From Streptomyces sp. WMMB 322 (GTDB lineage: Bacteria; Actinomycetota; Actinomycetes; Streptomycetales; Streptomycetaceae): 64,000 nt of DNA. This document shows, piece after piece, positions 8,880 through 17,122 of the stretch. The position numbers were made by a program, and so were the translations under genes. The notes under the pieces were generated by a model. The model made no database searches. It was not told the DNA's origin and was given only the letters and a program-made list of their open reading frames with translations. The stretch's first letter is position 1; each line of letters opens with the position of its first letter. The DNA lies in the NCBI RefSeq assembly GCF_900090145.1, contig NZ_FMHI01000022.1, forward strand, positions 1 through 64,000, in the 5' to 3' direction.

Positions 8880-9869
8880 ATGGCCACTCACTCCATCGGC
8901 GGCCGGCTGGAGAAGGGTCCGTCCGCCGGGGCACCGCCCGGCACGGCGGGCGGGCCCCGCCGCCGTCCCGCCCCGCGGGCGGGACGGCGCCGCGCGACCC
9001 GGACGCACCCCGCGCTGTGGCTGTTCCCTCTGCCCGCTGTCGTGCTGTACGCCGTCTTCTTCGCCGCGCCCACGGTGCAGGCCTTCCAGTACGCCGTGAC
9101 GGACTGGGACGGCATCAGCGCCGCCTTCAACAGCGTGGGTGCGCGGAACTTCGGCACCATCGCGACGAACGACGACCTCTTCCGGCGCGCCTTGACGAAC
9201 AACCTGCAGTTTCTGCTCGTCGTCGTCGTGCTGCAGACGGCGCTCGCCCTGGTGCTCGCTCTGCTGCTGCAGCGCAACTCGCGGGCGTCGACGGCGCTGC
9301 GCGCCCTGTACTTCCTGCCGGCGATCCTCTCCTCGGTCTCCGTCGCGTTCGTCTGGAAGTTCGTGTACGACCCCAACTTCGGACTGGTCAACCAAGTCCT
9401 CGGCGGAATAGGGCTGGACGGGCTGCGCAGTGCGTTCCTGGGAGACGCGGACAAGGCCATCTACTGGGTCGCGATCACTCAGGTCTGGGCACACGCCGGA
9501 CAGTTGATGATCATCTTCATCGCCGGACTCCAGCAGATCCCACGGGAGCTGTACGAGTCCGCCGACCTGGACGGAGCGGGGCGCTGGCAGCGCTTCCGCT
9601 ACATCACGTGGCCGATGATCGCTCCGGCGACGGCCATCGTCATCGCCTACACGACGATCCAGTCGTTCAAGGCCTTCGACCTCATTCTCGGCCTCGGCGG
9701 CAACCCGCCCAAGGGCTCCCTGGACATCCTCTCGACCCGGATCTACACGACCTTCACCAACTCGCAGTACGGCTACGCGGCGGCGGAGTCGGTCCTGTTC
9801 ATGATCATCATCGCGCTCGTCAGCCTGCTGCAGCGGCGAGCGGTCAAACTCACCCAGCGCACGGCATGA
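8880..9869 (+). CDS. ABC sugar transporter permease (MalF-like)
   Basis: A 329-residue inner-membrane permease with about six hydrophobic helices after a basic N-terminal tail of about 40 residues rich in Arg and Pro. The cytoplasmic EAA loop reads ELYESADLDGAGRWQRF near residue 220, the site that docks the ATPase. It begins seven bases after the binding-protein stop, and its stop overlaps an in-frame ATG for the next permease. It is the MalF-type half of the importer. Confidence 0.92.
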   Translation: MATHSIGGRLEKGPSAGAPPGTAGGPRRRPAPRAGRRRATRTHPALWLFPLPAVVLYAVFFAAPTVQAFQYAVTDWDGISAAFNSVGARNFGTIATNDDLFRRALTNNLQFLLVVVVLQTALALVLALLLQRNSRASTALRALYFLPAILSSVSVAFVWKFVYDPNFGLVNQVLGGIGLDGLRSAFLGDADKAIYWVAITQVWAHAGQLMIIFIAGLQQIPRELYESADLDGAGRWQRFRYITWPMIAPATAIVIAYTTIQSFKAFDLILGLGGNPPKGSLDILSTRIYTTFTNSQYGYAAAESVLFMIIIALVSLLQRRAVKLTQRTA

Positions 9870-9883
9870 GGAGGGAACCCGTG

Positions 9884-10696
9884 ATGACCAGCCTCGGCCG
9901 ACGCGTCGTCCTCGCCGTCTACGCGCTGCTCGTGGCGGTGCCGCTGATCGTCGTCGTGACAGGCACGTTCAAGACGACCAAGGAGCTGTTCGGTTCGCCG
10001 TTCGGCCCACCCGCCTCACTCTCCACCGGCAACTTCCGCACCGTTCTGGGCGACGCCGAGATGGGGACCGCGTTCGTCAACAGCGCGATCGTCACCGGCT
10101 GCGGGGTCGTGCTCACCCTCGCCGTCGGCAGCCTCGCCTCCTACGGCCTCGCGCGCATCCCGGGACGGCTCGGCTGGCTCGTCTACGGCTTTCTGGTGCT
10201 CGGCATGGCCGTCCCCGCCCAGGCGAACATGATTCCCCAGTACGTGCTCTTCCAGCAGCTGGGCCTCCTCGACGGCCTCACCGGCCTCGTCCTCATCGAG
10301 TGCGTGGTGACCCTGCCGGTCGCGGTCTTCATCCTGACGGGGTTCATGCGCACTCTTCCGCGCGAGCTGTACGAGGCGGGCTCGGTCGACGGGGCGAACC
10401 CCTGGCGGACCTACATCTCGCTCGTACTGCCCGTCTCCCTGCCGTCGCTCGCAGCCACCGCGATCTTCCTCTTCGTCATCCAGTGGAACGACCTGCTCTA
10501 CCCGCTTCTGTTCATCCACGACCCGGCCAAGAGAACGCTGCCGCTGGCCCTGCTGCAGTTCCAGGGCGAGTTCCTGACGAACTACCCGCTGCTGTTCACA
10601 GGAGTCGTGGTGGCCTCGGCTCCTGTCGTCGTCGCCTACGTCTTCCTCCAGCGCTACTTCGTGGCCGGCATGACCGCCGGTTCGGTGAAGGGATAG
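9884..10696 (+). CDS. ABC sugar transporter permease (MalG-like)
   Basis: A 270-residue permease with six predicted helices and the EAA loop ELYEAGSVDGANPWRTYISL. It pairs with the upstream permease. ATG 9884 (or the adjacent GTG 9881) lies 5-8 bases after GAGGAGGG. ATG 9866, overlapping the previous stop, is the other candidate. The C-terminus FVAGMTAGSVKG is characteristic of MalG-type subunits. The GH31 gene starts two bases after its stop. Confidence 0.92.
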   Translation: MTSLGRRVVLAVYALLVAVPLIVVVTGTFKTTKELFGSPFGPPASLSTGNFRTVLGDAEMGTAFVNSAIVTGCGVVLTLAVGSLASYGLARIPGRLGWLVYGFLVLGMAVPAQANMIPQYVLFQQLGLLDGLTGLVLIECVVTLPVAVFILTGFMRTLPRELYEAGSVDGANPWRTYISLVLPVSLPSLAATAIFLFVIQWNDLLYPLLFIHDPAKRTLPLALLQFQGEFLTNYPLLFTGVVVASAPVVVAYVFLQRYFVAGMTAGSVKG

Positions 10697-10698
10697 CC

Positions 10699-13008
10699 AT
10701 GGCAGAGCAGTTCATCGTCCGGCGGGTCGCCTCGGTGCACCCCACTCCGGACGGTGCGGAACTCGGCGTCGTCGCGCTCCCGGCGGCCAGGGCCGGCACC
10801 ATGCCCGGCTGGGTCACCGGCGAGCCGCCGCTGGAGCAGGGCATCGAGACGACTCTGCCGAACCTCCCCGACATCGACCTGCCCCCGGTGGAGGAGCGGC
10901 CGATGTCGCTGCGGATCGGGGCGGTCGCGAGCGGCACCGTCCGCATCGTGCTCGCCCCGCCGGGGCACGAGGTGCTCACGGACGACGGCACCGCTCTGGG
11001 GATCGTCGTCGAACCGCGCCCGGAAGCCGTCCCGGTGGAACTCCGCGAGAGTCCGGACGAGGTGGTCGTCGCCACCGACCGCGTCCGTGTACGCGTCCGG
11101 CGCCGCCCGTTCAGCCTCTCGGTCGAGGACACCGTGACGGGCGAGACCGTGATGCGCACCGCCGAGTCGCTGCGGCAGGCGGCGGGCCTGCCGATGGCGC
11201 CGCCCGTGCTCCGTGGCGAGCACGGCACCACGCTGCATCTCCAACTCGGCACGGACGAGGACATCACCGGCTTCGGCGAGCAGTTCTCCCGCCTGGTGAA
11301 GAACGGCCAGCGCCTCGTCCTGCGCTGCGAGGACGCCCTGGGGACGGGCACCGGTCTCGCCTACAAACCCGTGCCCGTCTGGCACTCCGGCAGCGGCTAC
11401 ACCGGATTCCTGAACACGGGCGCCGTGACCACCGCCGACGTGGGCCACACCCGTCCCTCCGTGCTCGAACTCTCCGTCGACGACGAGGTCCTCGACCTGT
11501 ACGTCGTCGTGGCGGCGCAACTCGCGGAACGCCTCACCGGATACACGGCGCTGACGGGCCGGCCCCCCGTGCCTCCGCTGTGGGCCTTCGGCTACTGGAT
11601 GGGCCGGTGCCGCTACCACTCGGCGCAGGAGATGCTGGAGGTCGCCAAGGGGATGCAGGAGAGTGAAGTGCCCTGCGACGTCCTGCACTTGGACCCCGAC
11701 TGGCTCGTGACCGACCGCCTCAACTGCGACTTCATCTGGAACGAGGCACGATTCGGCGAGCGCAGGGAGTTCATCGAGGCACTCGCCGGGCTGGGTGTGC
11801 GCCTGTCGGTGTGGGAACTGCCCTATCTCGATCCCGAGTCACCCCGCTTCGCCGAGGCGGAGTCGTGCGGCTACCTCGTGCGGCACACCGACGGCAGCCT
11901 GGCGGCGATCGGCAGGACGCCCACTCCCGACGGGAGGCCGCGGGCTCTGATCGACTTCACCAACCCCGAGGCACGCTCGTGGTGGCAGGCGATGCACCAG
12001 GACTTCCTGCACGACGGCGTCGCGGTCTTCAAGACCGACTTCGGCGAGGCGCTGCCCGACGACGTCCGCCTCCACGACGGCACACCGCCCCGACACGCTC
12101 ACAACCTCTACCCGCTGCGCTACAACGGCGCGGTCAGCGAGGCGATCGCCCGCTTCACCGGACGGTCGCCGCTGGTGTGGGGGCGCAGCGGGTGGGCAGG
12201 GTCGCAGCGTTATCCGGGCCAGTGGGGCGGCGACGCGGAGTCGACGGTCGCCGGCATGCAGGCCACGGTGCGCGGCGGCCTCTCCTACGCGGTCTCGGCC
12301 CCCGGCTTCTGGAGCCACGACATCGGCGGCTTCTTCGGGCCCGAGCTCACCCCCGCCCTCTACGTCCGCTGGACGCAGTTCGGTGCGCTGTCCCCGCTGA
12401 TGCGCGCCCACGGTCTGAGGCCGCGCGAGCCGTGGGAGTTCGGGGAGCGCGCCCTGGAGATCGTCCGTGACTGGGTTCGGCTGCGGTACTCGCTGCTGCC
12501 CTACCTCTGGCAGGTCGCACACGAGTCGAGCGCGCACGGCTGGCCCATGATGCGTCCCCTGGCGATGACCGACGACGACCCGTCCGCCGCCGGCGTCGAC
12601 GGGCAGTTCCTGCTCGGCCGCGATCTGATGGTCGTCCCCGTCTTCGACGACGGCGAGGACCCGGCACACCGGCGGTTCCGCCTGCCGGCCGGAGGGTGGA
12701 GGGACCTTCTCACCGGCGAACGGTACGAGGGCCCCGCGTGGGCCGAGGCCGAGGTCCCGCTGGAGAGCATGCCCGTACTCGTACGCGACGGTGCCGTGCT
12801 GCCGCGCGTCGACGTCGACGCCGGAGTGCGGTGCACCGACGACCTGGTGAGCCGGCCGTGGCGGCTGCACGCCTACGGTGACGCGCCCGAGGCGGTGGAC
12901 CTCGTCGCCTTCGACGGCGCACGCCGCCAGGTACGGCTGGACCTGGACCGGCCCGGTTCCGCCACGGAGCCGGACGGGCTCGTGAGCGAAGTGGTGCGGC
13001 ATGCCTGA
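10699..13008 (+). CDS. GH31 glycosidase, alpha-xylosidase (YicI/XylS)-like; possible sulfoquinovosidase
   Basis: This 769-residue cytosolic retaining alpha-glycosidase shows the GH31 nucleophile region DGVAVFKTDFGEALPDD (Asp near residue 443) and the acid/base region YPGQWGGDAESTVAGM. It follows the YicI plan throughout: GYWMGRCRYHS, HLDPDWL, WELPYLDPESP, FWSHDIGG. In this operon the natural role is to release the sulfosugar from an imported glycoside. However, the YihQ-type sulfonate pocket is not evident. Where I remember YihQ having WAQDW and KRVMW, this protein has HLDPDW and DRLNC, as in alpha-xylosidases. It may hydrolyse an alpha-xyloside-like substrate or use a different sulfonate-binding solution. 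There is no signal peptide. It begins two bases after the permease stop. Confidence 0.85.
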   Translation: MAEQFIVRRVASVHPTPDGAELGVVALPAARAGTMPGWVTGEPPLEQGIETTLPNLPDIDLPPVEERPMSLRIGAVASGTVRIVLAPPGHEVLTDDGTALGIVVEPRPEAVPVELRESPDEVVVATDRVRVRVRRRPFSLSVEDTVTGETVMRTAESLRQAAGLPMAPPVLRGEHGTTLHLQLGTDEDITGFGEQFSRLVKNGQRLVLRCEDALGTGTGLAYKPVPVWHSGSGYTGFLNTGAVTTADVGHTRPSVLELSVDDEVLDLYVVVAAQLAERLTGYTALTGRPPVPPLWAFGYWMGRCRYHSAQEMLEVAKGMQESEVPCDVLHLDPDWLVTDRLNCDFIWNEARFGERREFIEALAGLGVRLSVWELPYLDPESPRFAEAESCGYLVRHTDGSLAAIGRTPTPDGRPRALIDFTNPEARSWWQAMHQDFLHDGVAVFKTDFGEALPDDVRLHDGTPPRHAHNLYPLRYNGAVSEAIARFTGRSPLVWGRSGWAGSQRYPGQWGGDAESTVAGMQATVRGGLSYAVSAPGFWSHDIGGFFGPELTPALYVRWTQFGALSPLMRAHGLRPREPWEFGERALEIVRDWVRLRYSLLPYLWQVAHESSAHGWPMMRPLAMTDDDPSAAGVDGQFLLGRDLMVVPVFDDGEDPAHRRFRLPAGGWRDLLTGERYEGPAWAEAEVPLESMPVLVRDGAVLPRVDVDAGVRCTDDLVSRPWRLHAYGDAPEAVDLVAFDGARRQVRLDLDRPGSATEPDGLVSEVVRHA

Positions 13009-13176
13009 TCCCCGCTCCACATGTCATCGCGTCCGAAGAGGCGCCCGGTCAGGCGCATCCGCGCAGAACCGACGTGCGGAGAACGGGAGTTGCCCGCACG
13101 GTTCCGCGAACCGCCCGTCCTCGCGCGGGCTCGGTGCGCGTGCTGTCAGCGGCCGTGAAGAAAAGGGAGCAGCAAG

Positions 13177-14631
13177 GTGGAACAGCCAGCAGCCGGCCGC
13201 ACGGCGACCGTGAGGGCCGGAATGCTCATCGACGGCGAGTGGCGTCCGGACGGCTCGCCGCACCCCGTCACCGACCCCGCCGACGGCGGCGTCGTGGGCG
13301 AGGTGAGCTTCGGCACGACCGCCGACGCCGACGCCGCCGCGGACTCGGCGGCACGCGCCTTCGGGGAGTGGAGCGAGTCCCCCGCCCGGTACCGGGCCGA
13401 CATCCTCCTCGCCGCCGCGGCACGCATCCGCGAACGGTCGGCGGGTCTGTCGGTGCTGCTGGCCCGTGAGGCCGGCAAGCGGCTCCCCGAGGCCCGGGCC
13501 GAAGTCAACGCCTCCGCCGAGTACTTCCGCTGGTTCGCCGAGGAGGCCCGTCGTCCCGGCGGTGCCGTCATCCCCCACGAGGCGCCCGGGAAGCGGCACT
13601 TCACGCTGCGCCGTCCCGCCGGCGTCGTCGCGAGCCTGACACCGTGGAACTTCCCGTGCTCCATCCAGGCGCGCAAGCTCGCGCCGGCGCTCGCCGCGGG
13701 GTGCACGGTCGTGGCCCGCGTCTCGGAGAAGGCTCCGCTCGCGGTGACCGAGATGATCAGGTGCCTCACCGATGCGGGCGTGCCCCGGGGAGTGGTCAAC
13801 GTCGTGCACGGGCCTGCGGCCGGGCTGACGTCCGCGCTGCTCGCCCACCCCGCCGTCCGCATCGTCTCCTTCACCGGGTCCACCGAGGTCGGACGCCTCG
13901 TCATGGAGCAGGCCTCGCGGCGCATCGTCCGCCCACTGCTCGAACTGGGCGGCGACGGCGCGTTCGTGGTCCTCGACGACGCGGACGTCGAGGCGGCCGT
14001 GGAAGGCGCCCTGATCGCGAAGTTCCGCAACACCGGCCAGTCCTGCATCGCGGCGAACCGCTTCATCGTCCAGGACGGCGTGTACGACGAGTTCACCGGC
14101 CGGCTCGCCGAGCGCGTCGATGCGATGAGCATCGGCAGCGGCACGGCCGAACCGGTACCGGACCTGGGCCCGGTCATCGACCGCACGCGCGTCGACGCCG
14201 TGACGCACCTGGTCGGCGAGGCGCTCGCCGCCGGCGCGAGGCGGCTGACGCGCGAACGCGAACTCCCGGCCGCCGGACACTGGTTGGCGCCGGTCCTCCT
14301 CGCCGACGTGCCGGCGGCCGCCGGCCTCGGGTGCCGCGAGGTGTTCGGTCCGGCCGCCGCGGTCTTCCGGGTGTCCGACGACGCCGAGGCGCTCCGGCTC
14401 GCGAACGCGACGGAGATGGGCCTGGCCGCCTACGTCTGGACGCGCGATGTGGGGCGTGCCTGGCGGTTCGCCGAGGCTCTGGAGACCGGCGTGGTCGGGG
14501 TCAACGACGCACTGCCCTCGGCCTCCTTCGCGCCGATGGGGGGCGTCAAGCAGTCGGGCCTGGGCCGGGAAGGCGCAGACGTCGGGCTGGAGGAGTTCAC
14601 GGATGTCCGTTACCTCGCCCTCGGCATGTGA
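13177..14631 (+). CDS. NAD(P)-dependent aldehyde dehydrogenase, probable sulfolactaldehyde dehydrogenase
   Basis: A 484-residue ALDH of the succinate-semialdehyde dehydrogenase type. Visible landmarks are TPWNFPCSI (cofactor/active-site entry), FTGSTEVGR (Rossmann Gly), the general base Glu in LELGGDGAFV, the catalytic Cys in NTGQSCIAANR near residue 290, and KQSGLGREG near the C-terminus. In sulfoglycolysis this family (GabD- and SlaB-like) oxidises 3-sulfolactaldehyde to 3-sulfolactate, which fits the adjacent aldolase and exporter. The start is GTG 13177 after AGGGAG. A 168-base gap separates it from GH31, with no terminator seen. The stop overlaps the next start (GTGA), indicating translational coupling. 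Other semialdehydes remain possible substrates. Confidence 0.85.
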   Translation: MEQPAAGRTATVRAGMLIDGEWRPDGSPHPVTDPADGGVVGEVSFGTTADADAAADSAARAFGEWSESPARYRADILLAAAARIRERSAGLSVLLAREAGKRLPEARAEVNASAEYFRWFAEEARRPGGAVIPHEAPGKRHFTLRRPAGVVASLTPWNFPCSIQARKLAPALAAGCTVVARVSEKAPLAVTEMIRCLTDAGVPRGVVNVVHGPAAGLTSALLAHPAVRIVSFTGSTEVGRLVMEQASRRIVRPLLELGGDGAFVVLDDADVEAAVEGALIAKFRNTGQSCIAANRFIVQDGVYDEFTGRLAERVDAMSIGSGTAEPVPDLGPVIDRTRVDAVTHLVGEALAAGARRLTRERELPAAGHWLAPVLLADVPAAAGLGCREVFGPAAAVFRVSDDAEALRLANATEMGLAAYVWTRDVGRAWRFAEALETGVVGVNDALPSASFAPMGGVKQSGLGREGADVGLEEFTDVRYLALGM

Positions 14632-15356
14632 CCGTGTCCGCCGGCCTGCTGCTGCTCTCCCTCGCGGTGCTGGGCGGCGCGTCGGCCCAGCGGGTGACCG
14701 GCCTCGGCTTCGCGCTGGTCGCCTCGCCGTTCCTGGTACTGCTGCTCGGCCCGCTCCAGGGGGTGCTGCTGGCCAACGCCCTGAGCCTGCTGAGCAACCT
14801 CGTCGTCTTCGCCTTCACCTGGAGAGACGTCTCGCTGCGCAAGGTGCTGCTGCTCTCCGTGCCCGCGATGGTCATGGTCGTTCCCGGGGCCCGGGTCGCT
14901 CAGCACACTCCCGCCGCCCCGCTGATGGTCGTCGTCGGCTCGGTCACGCTGCTGGCTCTGCTGACCGTGACCCTGCTGCCCCGTGCCCGCGTTCTGCGGG
15001 GAACAAGCGGTGCGATCACCGCGGGCGGCGCCTCCGGCTTCCTGAACGCCGCGGCCGGCGTGGGCGGTCCGCCCGTCTCGCTCTACGCGGTCTCCACCGG
15101 CTGGGACCAGCGCGAGTTCGTGAGCTCGGCGCAGCTGTACTTCGCGCTCGTCAACGCCGCGTCGCTCGCGGCCAAGGGCGTGCCCGACATCGACGTGCCC
15201 GTCGCCATGTCCGCCCTGACCGCACTGGCAGCGGGATCCGCCGCCGGCCACTGGCTGGCCCGGCGGATGCCGGTCGCCCGGGCCCGTGCGGCGGCGACCG
15301 GCCTGGCCCTGCTCGGTGCGGCAGCGGCAACGGTCAAGGGGGTGGTCGCGCTGTGA
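14628..15356 (+). CDS. TauE/SafE (TSUP) membrane exporter, probable sulfolactate/sulfite exporter
   Basis: A 242-residue integral membrane protein with about eight hydrophobic segments in the two-repeat TSUP pattern. The two repeats show GLGFALVASPFLVLLLGP near the N-terminus and GFLNAAAGVGGPPVSLYA in the middle. TSUP proteins export small sulfonates and sulfite, and are repeatedly found as sulfolactate exporters in sulfoglycolysis clusters. It starts with GTG 14628, overlapping the ALDH stop by four bases, so it belongs to the same transcript. The presence of an organosulfonate-type exporter at the end of this operon is the strongest independent support for a sulfosugar substrate. Confidence 0.87.
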   Translation: MTVSAGLLLLSLAVLGGASAQRVTGLGFALVASPFLVLLLGPLQGVLLANALSLLSNLVVFAFTWRDVSLRKVLLLSVPAMVMVVPGARVAQHTPAAPLMVVVGSVTLLALLTVTLLPRARVLRGTSGAITAGGASGFLNAAAGVGGPPVSLYAVSTGWDQREFVSSAQLYFALVNAASLAAKGVPDIDVPVAMSALTALAAGSAAGHWLARRMPVARARAAATGLALLGAAAATVKGVVAL

Positions 15357-15486
15357 GACCTCCCGGTCGGCAGACGTCGGCGCTTGACCTGCGTACATGC
15401 GCACCGGACCGGACGGCGCCCCTGCCCTCGCACGCCCTGACGAGCAGGAAGCCGTGCGACCCGACGAGGACCACACAAGCCCGACA

Positions 15487-15506
15487 GTCCCCGGCTCCCC
15501 GGGGAC
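15487..15506 (+). terminator. compact hairpin after the sulfosugar operon
   Basis: GTCCCCGG-CTCC-CCGGGGAC is a perfect 8-bp stem with a four-base loop, 130 bases after the TSUP stop and before the next ABC operon. It is a good candidate for separating the two transcription units. Confidence 0.45.
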
Positions 15507-15537
15507 ACCGACACGAGAGATCGAGGTCAGCCGATGT

Positions 15538-15550
15538 TTGATCAGATCAA
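15538..15550. promoter_or_regulatory. TTGATC-A-GATCAA palindrome upstream of the GH42 operon
   Basis: A perfect 13-base palindrome lies about 120 bases before the preferred start of the second binding-protein gene. It is AT-rich relative to its surroundings, as operators here often are. A longer open frame would begin at ATG 15534 and place the palindrome inside coding sequence. The poor, Cys-rich N-terminus this would give argues against that start. Confidence 0.35.
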
Positions 15551-15668
15551 GAACTGTACGAAGGCGTTGATTTGCGTCTGTTGCGACGCTCGCCGTTCGC
15601 GCACACCGCGCCGGGCGGCCCGGGCCGCCGCGCCCGGTCCCGGTGGTCTCACCGAAGGCGCGGCCACG

Positions 15669-17033
15669 TTGTCGCCGCCCGTTCGAAGGCCCCTGCGACG
15701 ACGGGCGCTGGTGCCGCTCGCAGTGCTGCCCCTGCTCGCTCTCACCGCGTGCGGCGGCCCCTCGGGCGGTGACGACGGCGACGGCAGGGCGGCGAAGTGC
15801 GAGAAGAGTGAGGGCAAGGTCCGGCTGAGCTTCTGGTCCTGGGTGCCCGGGATCGAGAAGGCCGTCGACGAGTGGAACCGGCAGAACCCGCGGATCCAGG
15901 TGAAGGTCAAGAGCACACCGGCCGGCAACGCGGGGACGTACCAGAACATGGCCAACGCGCTGAAAGCCGGCAACGCTCCCGACCTCGGCCAGATGGAATA
16001 CGACTCACTGGCCAACTTCCGTCTCAAGGACGGGCTGAGGGACATATCCCGGTGCCCGGGCGTGAAAGCGGCGGAAGCGGAGTTCGTCGACTGGACGTGG
16101 TCCCAGGTGACCTTCGGCGCCGACGGAGAGGACGGCGTCTGGGCACTCCCTCAGGACACCGGGCCCATGGGGCTCTTCTACCGCAAGGACCTCTTCAAGA
16201 AGTACGACATCCCGGTGCCCGAGACCTGGGCGCAGTACTACGAAGCGGCAAAGAAGCTGAAGAAGGCCGGCCCCGGCTCCTACATCACACACTTCTCCCA
16301 GACCGACCCGAACTGGCTCACCGGGCTGATGTGGCAGAACGGGTCGCAGATGTTCCGCCGGCAGGGCGACAAGTGGAAGGTGAGCGTCGACAGTCCCGGC
16401 AACAGGAAAGTCACGGACTACTGGCAGAAGATGATCGACGAGAAGCTGGTGGCCACCGACCTGCAGGGGTTCTCGCCCGCCCTGTACAAGGCATGGAACG
16501 ACGGCGAGGTTGCGACGTGGGTCGGTGCGGCCTGGGGTTACAGCACGATCCGCGACAACGCAAAGAAGACCGCGGGCAAGTGGGCGGTCGCGCCGATGCC
16601 CCAGTGGTCGAAGGGCGAGCAGAAGGCCGGCAACTGGGGCGGTTCCACAACAGCCGTACTGGCGGGAAGTAAACATCCCTATGAGGCCTCGCAGTTCGCT
16701 TGGTGGCTGAACACCGACCCCGAGGCGCTCGCCATTCTCAACCGCGAGGGCGGGCTCTACCCGGCCGCGAAGAAAGGCCTCGAACTGCCCGCACTGCAGA
16801 AGCCGGTGGACTTCTACGGCGACCAGAAGATCTTCGGCACCTTTGCCCGCGCCTCCCGGAACGTCGACACCGACTGGACCTGGGGACCGACGATGACCGA
16901 CACCTACCGGAGCATGGGCGACGGAATCGCCGACGCGCTGGGAGGCAAGGGAACGCTCGGCGGCGCCCTGAAGCAGACGAACCGGAAGACGGTGGAGTCG
17001 CTGAGGAACCAGTCCCTCGAGGTCGCGAAATAG
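15669..17033 (+). CDS. ABC transporter sugar-binding lipoprotein (GH42 operon)
   Basis: A family 1 solute-binding protein. From TTG 15669 it has 454 residues and opens with a Sec lipoprotein signal (RRRALVPLAVLPLLALTAC, lipobox LTAC). The mature chain contains LSFWSWVPGIEKAVDEWN, FYRKDLFKKYDIPVPETW, DGEVATWVGAAWGYS and other standard sugar-binding-protein segments. ATG 15534 is in frame and has a weak AGGT 5' of it, but adds 45 residues with four cysteines that do not look like an export signal, so I prefer TTG 15669. It heads an operon with two permeases and a beta-galactosidase. The ligand is probably a beta-galactoside. Confidence 0.85.
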   Translation: MSPPVRRPLRRRALVPLAVLPLLALTACGGPSGGDDGDGRAAKCEKSEGKVRLSFWSWVPGIEKAVDEWNRQNPRIQVKVKSTPAGNAGTYQNMANALKAGNAPDLGQMEYDSLANFRLKDGLRDISRCPGVKAAEAEFVDWTWSQVTFGADGEDGVWALPQDTGPMGLFYRKDLFKKYDIPVPETWAQYYEAAKKLKKAGPGSYITHFSQTDPNWLTGLMWQNGSQMFRRQGDKWKVSVDSPGNRKVTDYWQKMIDEKLVATDLQGFSPALYKAWNDGEVATWVGAAWGYSTIRDNAKKTAGKWAVAPMPQWSKGEQKAGNWGGSTTAVLAGSKHPYEASQFAWWLNTDPEALAILNREGGLYPAAKKGLELPALQKPVDFYGDQKIFGTFARASRNVDTDWTWGPTMTDTYRSMGDGIADALGGKGTLGGALKQTNRKTVESLRNQSLEVAK

Positions 17034-17044
17034 CGGCGCCGGAC

Positions 17045-17085
17045 GCCGGGAGCCTGCGACGGCGATGCCGGAGCAGGCTCCCGGC
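17045..17085 (+). other. 13-bp stem-loop between binding-protein and permease genes
   Basis: GCCGGGAGCCTGC (17045-17057) pairs perfectly with GCAGGCTCCCGGC (17073-17085) around a 15-base loop, 12 bases after the binding-protein stop. Such intercistronic hairpins stabilise or partly terminate the message, so the abundant binding protein is made in excess over the permeases. Confidence 0.6.
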
Positions 17086-17122
17086 GAAGCCCCTTCTCTG
17101 CTTTCTCGAAGGATGAACAGAA

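Noticed and set aside
13001..13213. 70-codon frame between the GH31 and aldehyde dehydrogenase genes
   Set aside because: It overlaps both genes out of frame and lacks third-position bias.
15534..15668. N-terminal extension MFDQIKNCTKALICVCC of the second binding protein
   Set aside because: It places four cysteines and no export signal before a perfect lipoprotein signal, and contains the TTGATCAGATCAA palindrome; a start at 15669 is more likely.
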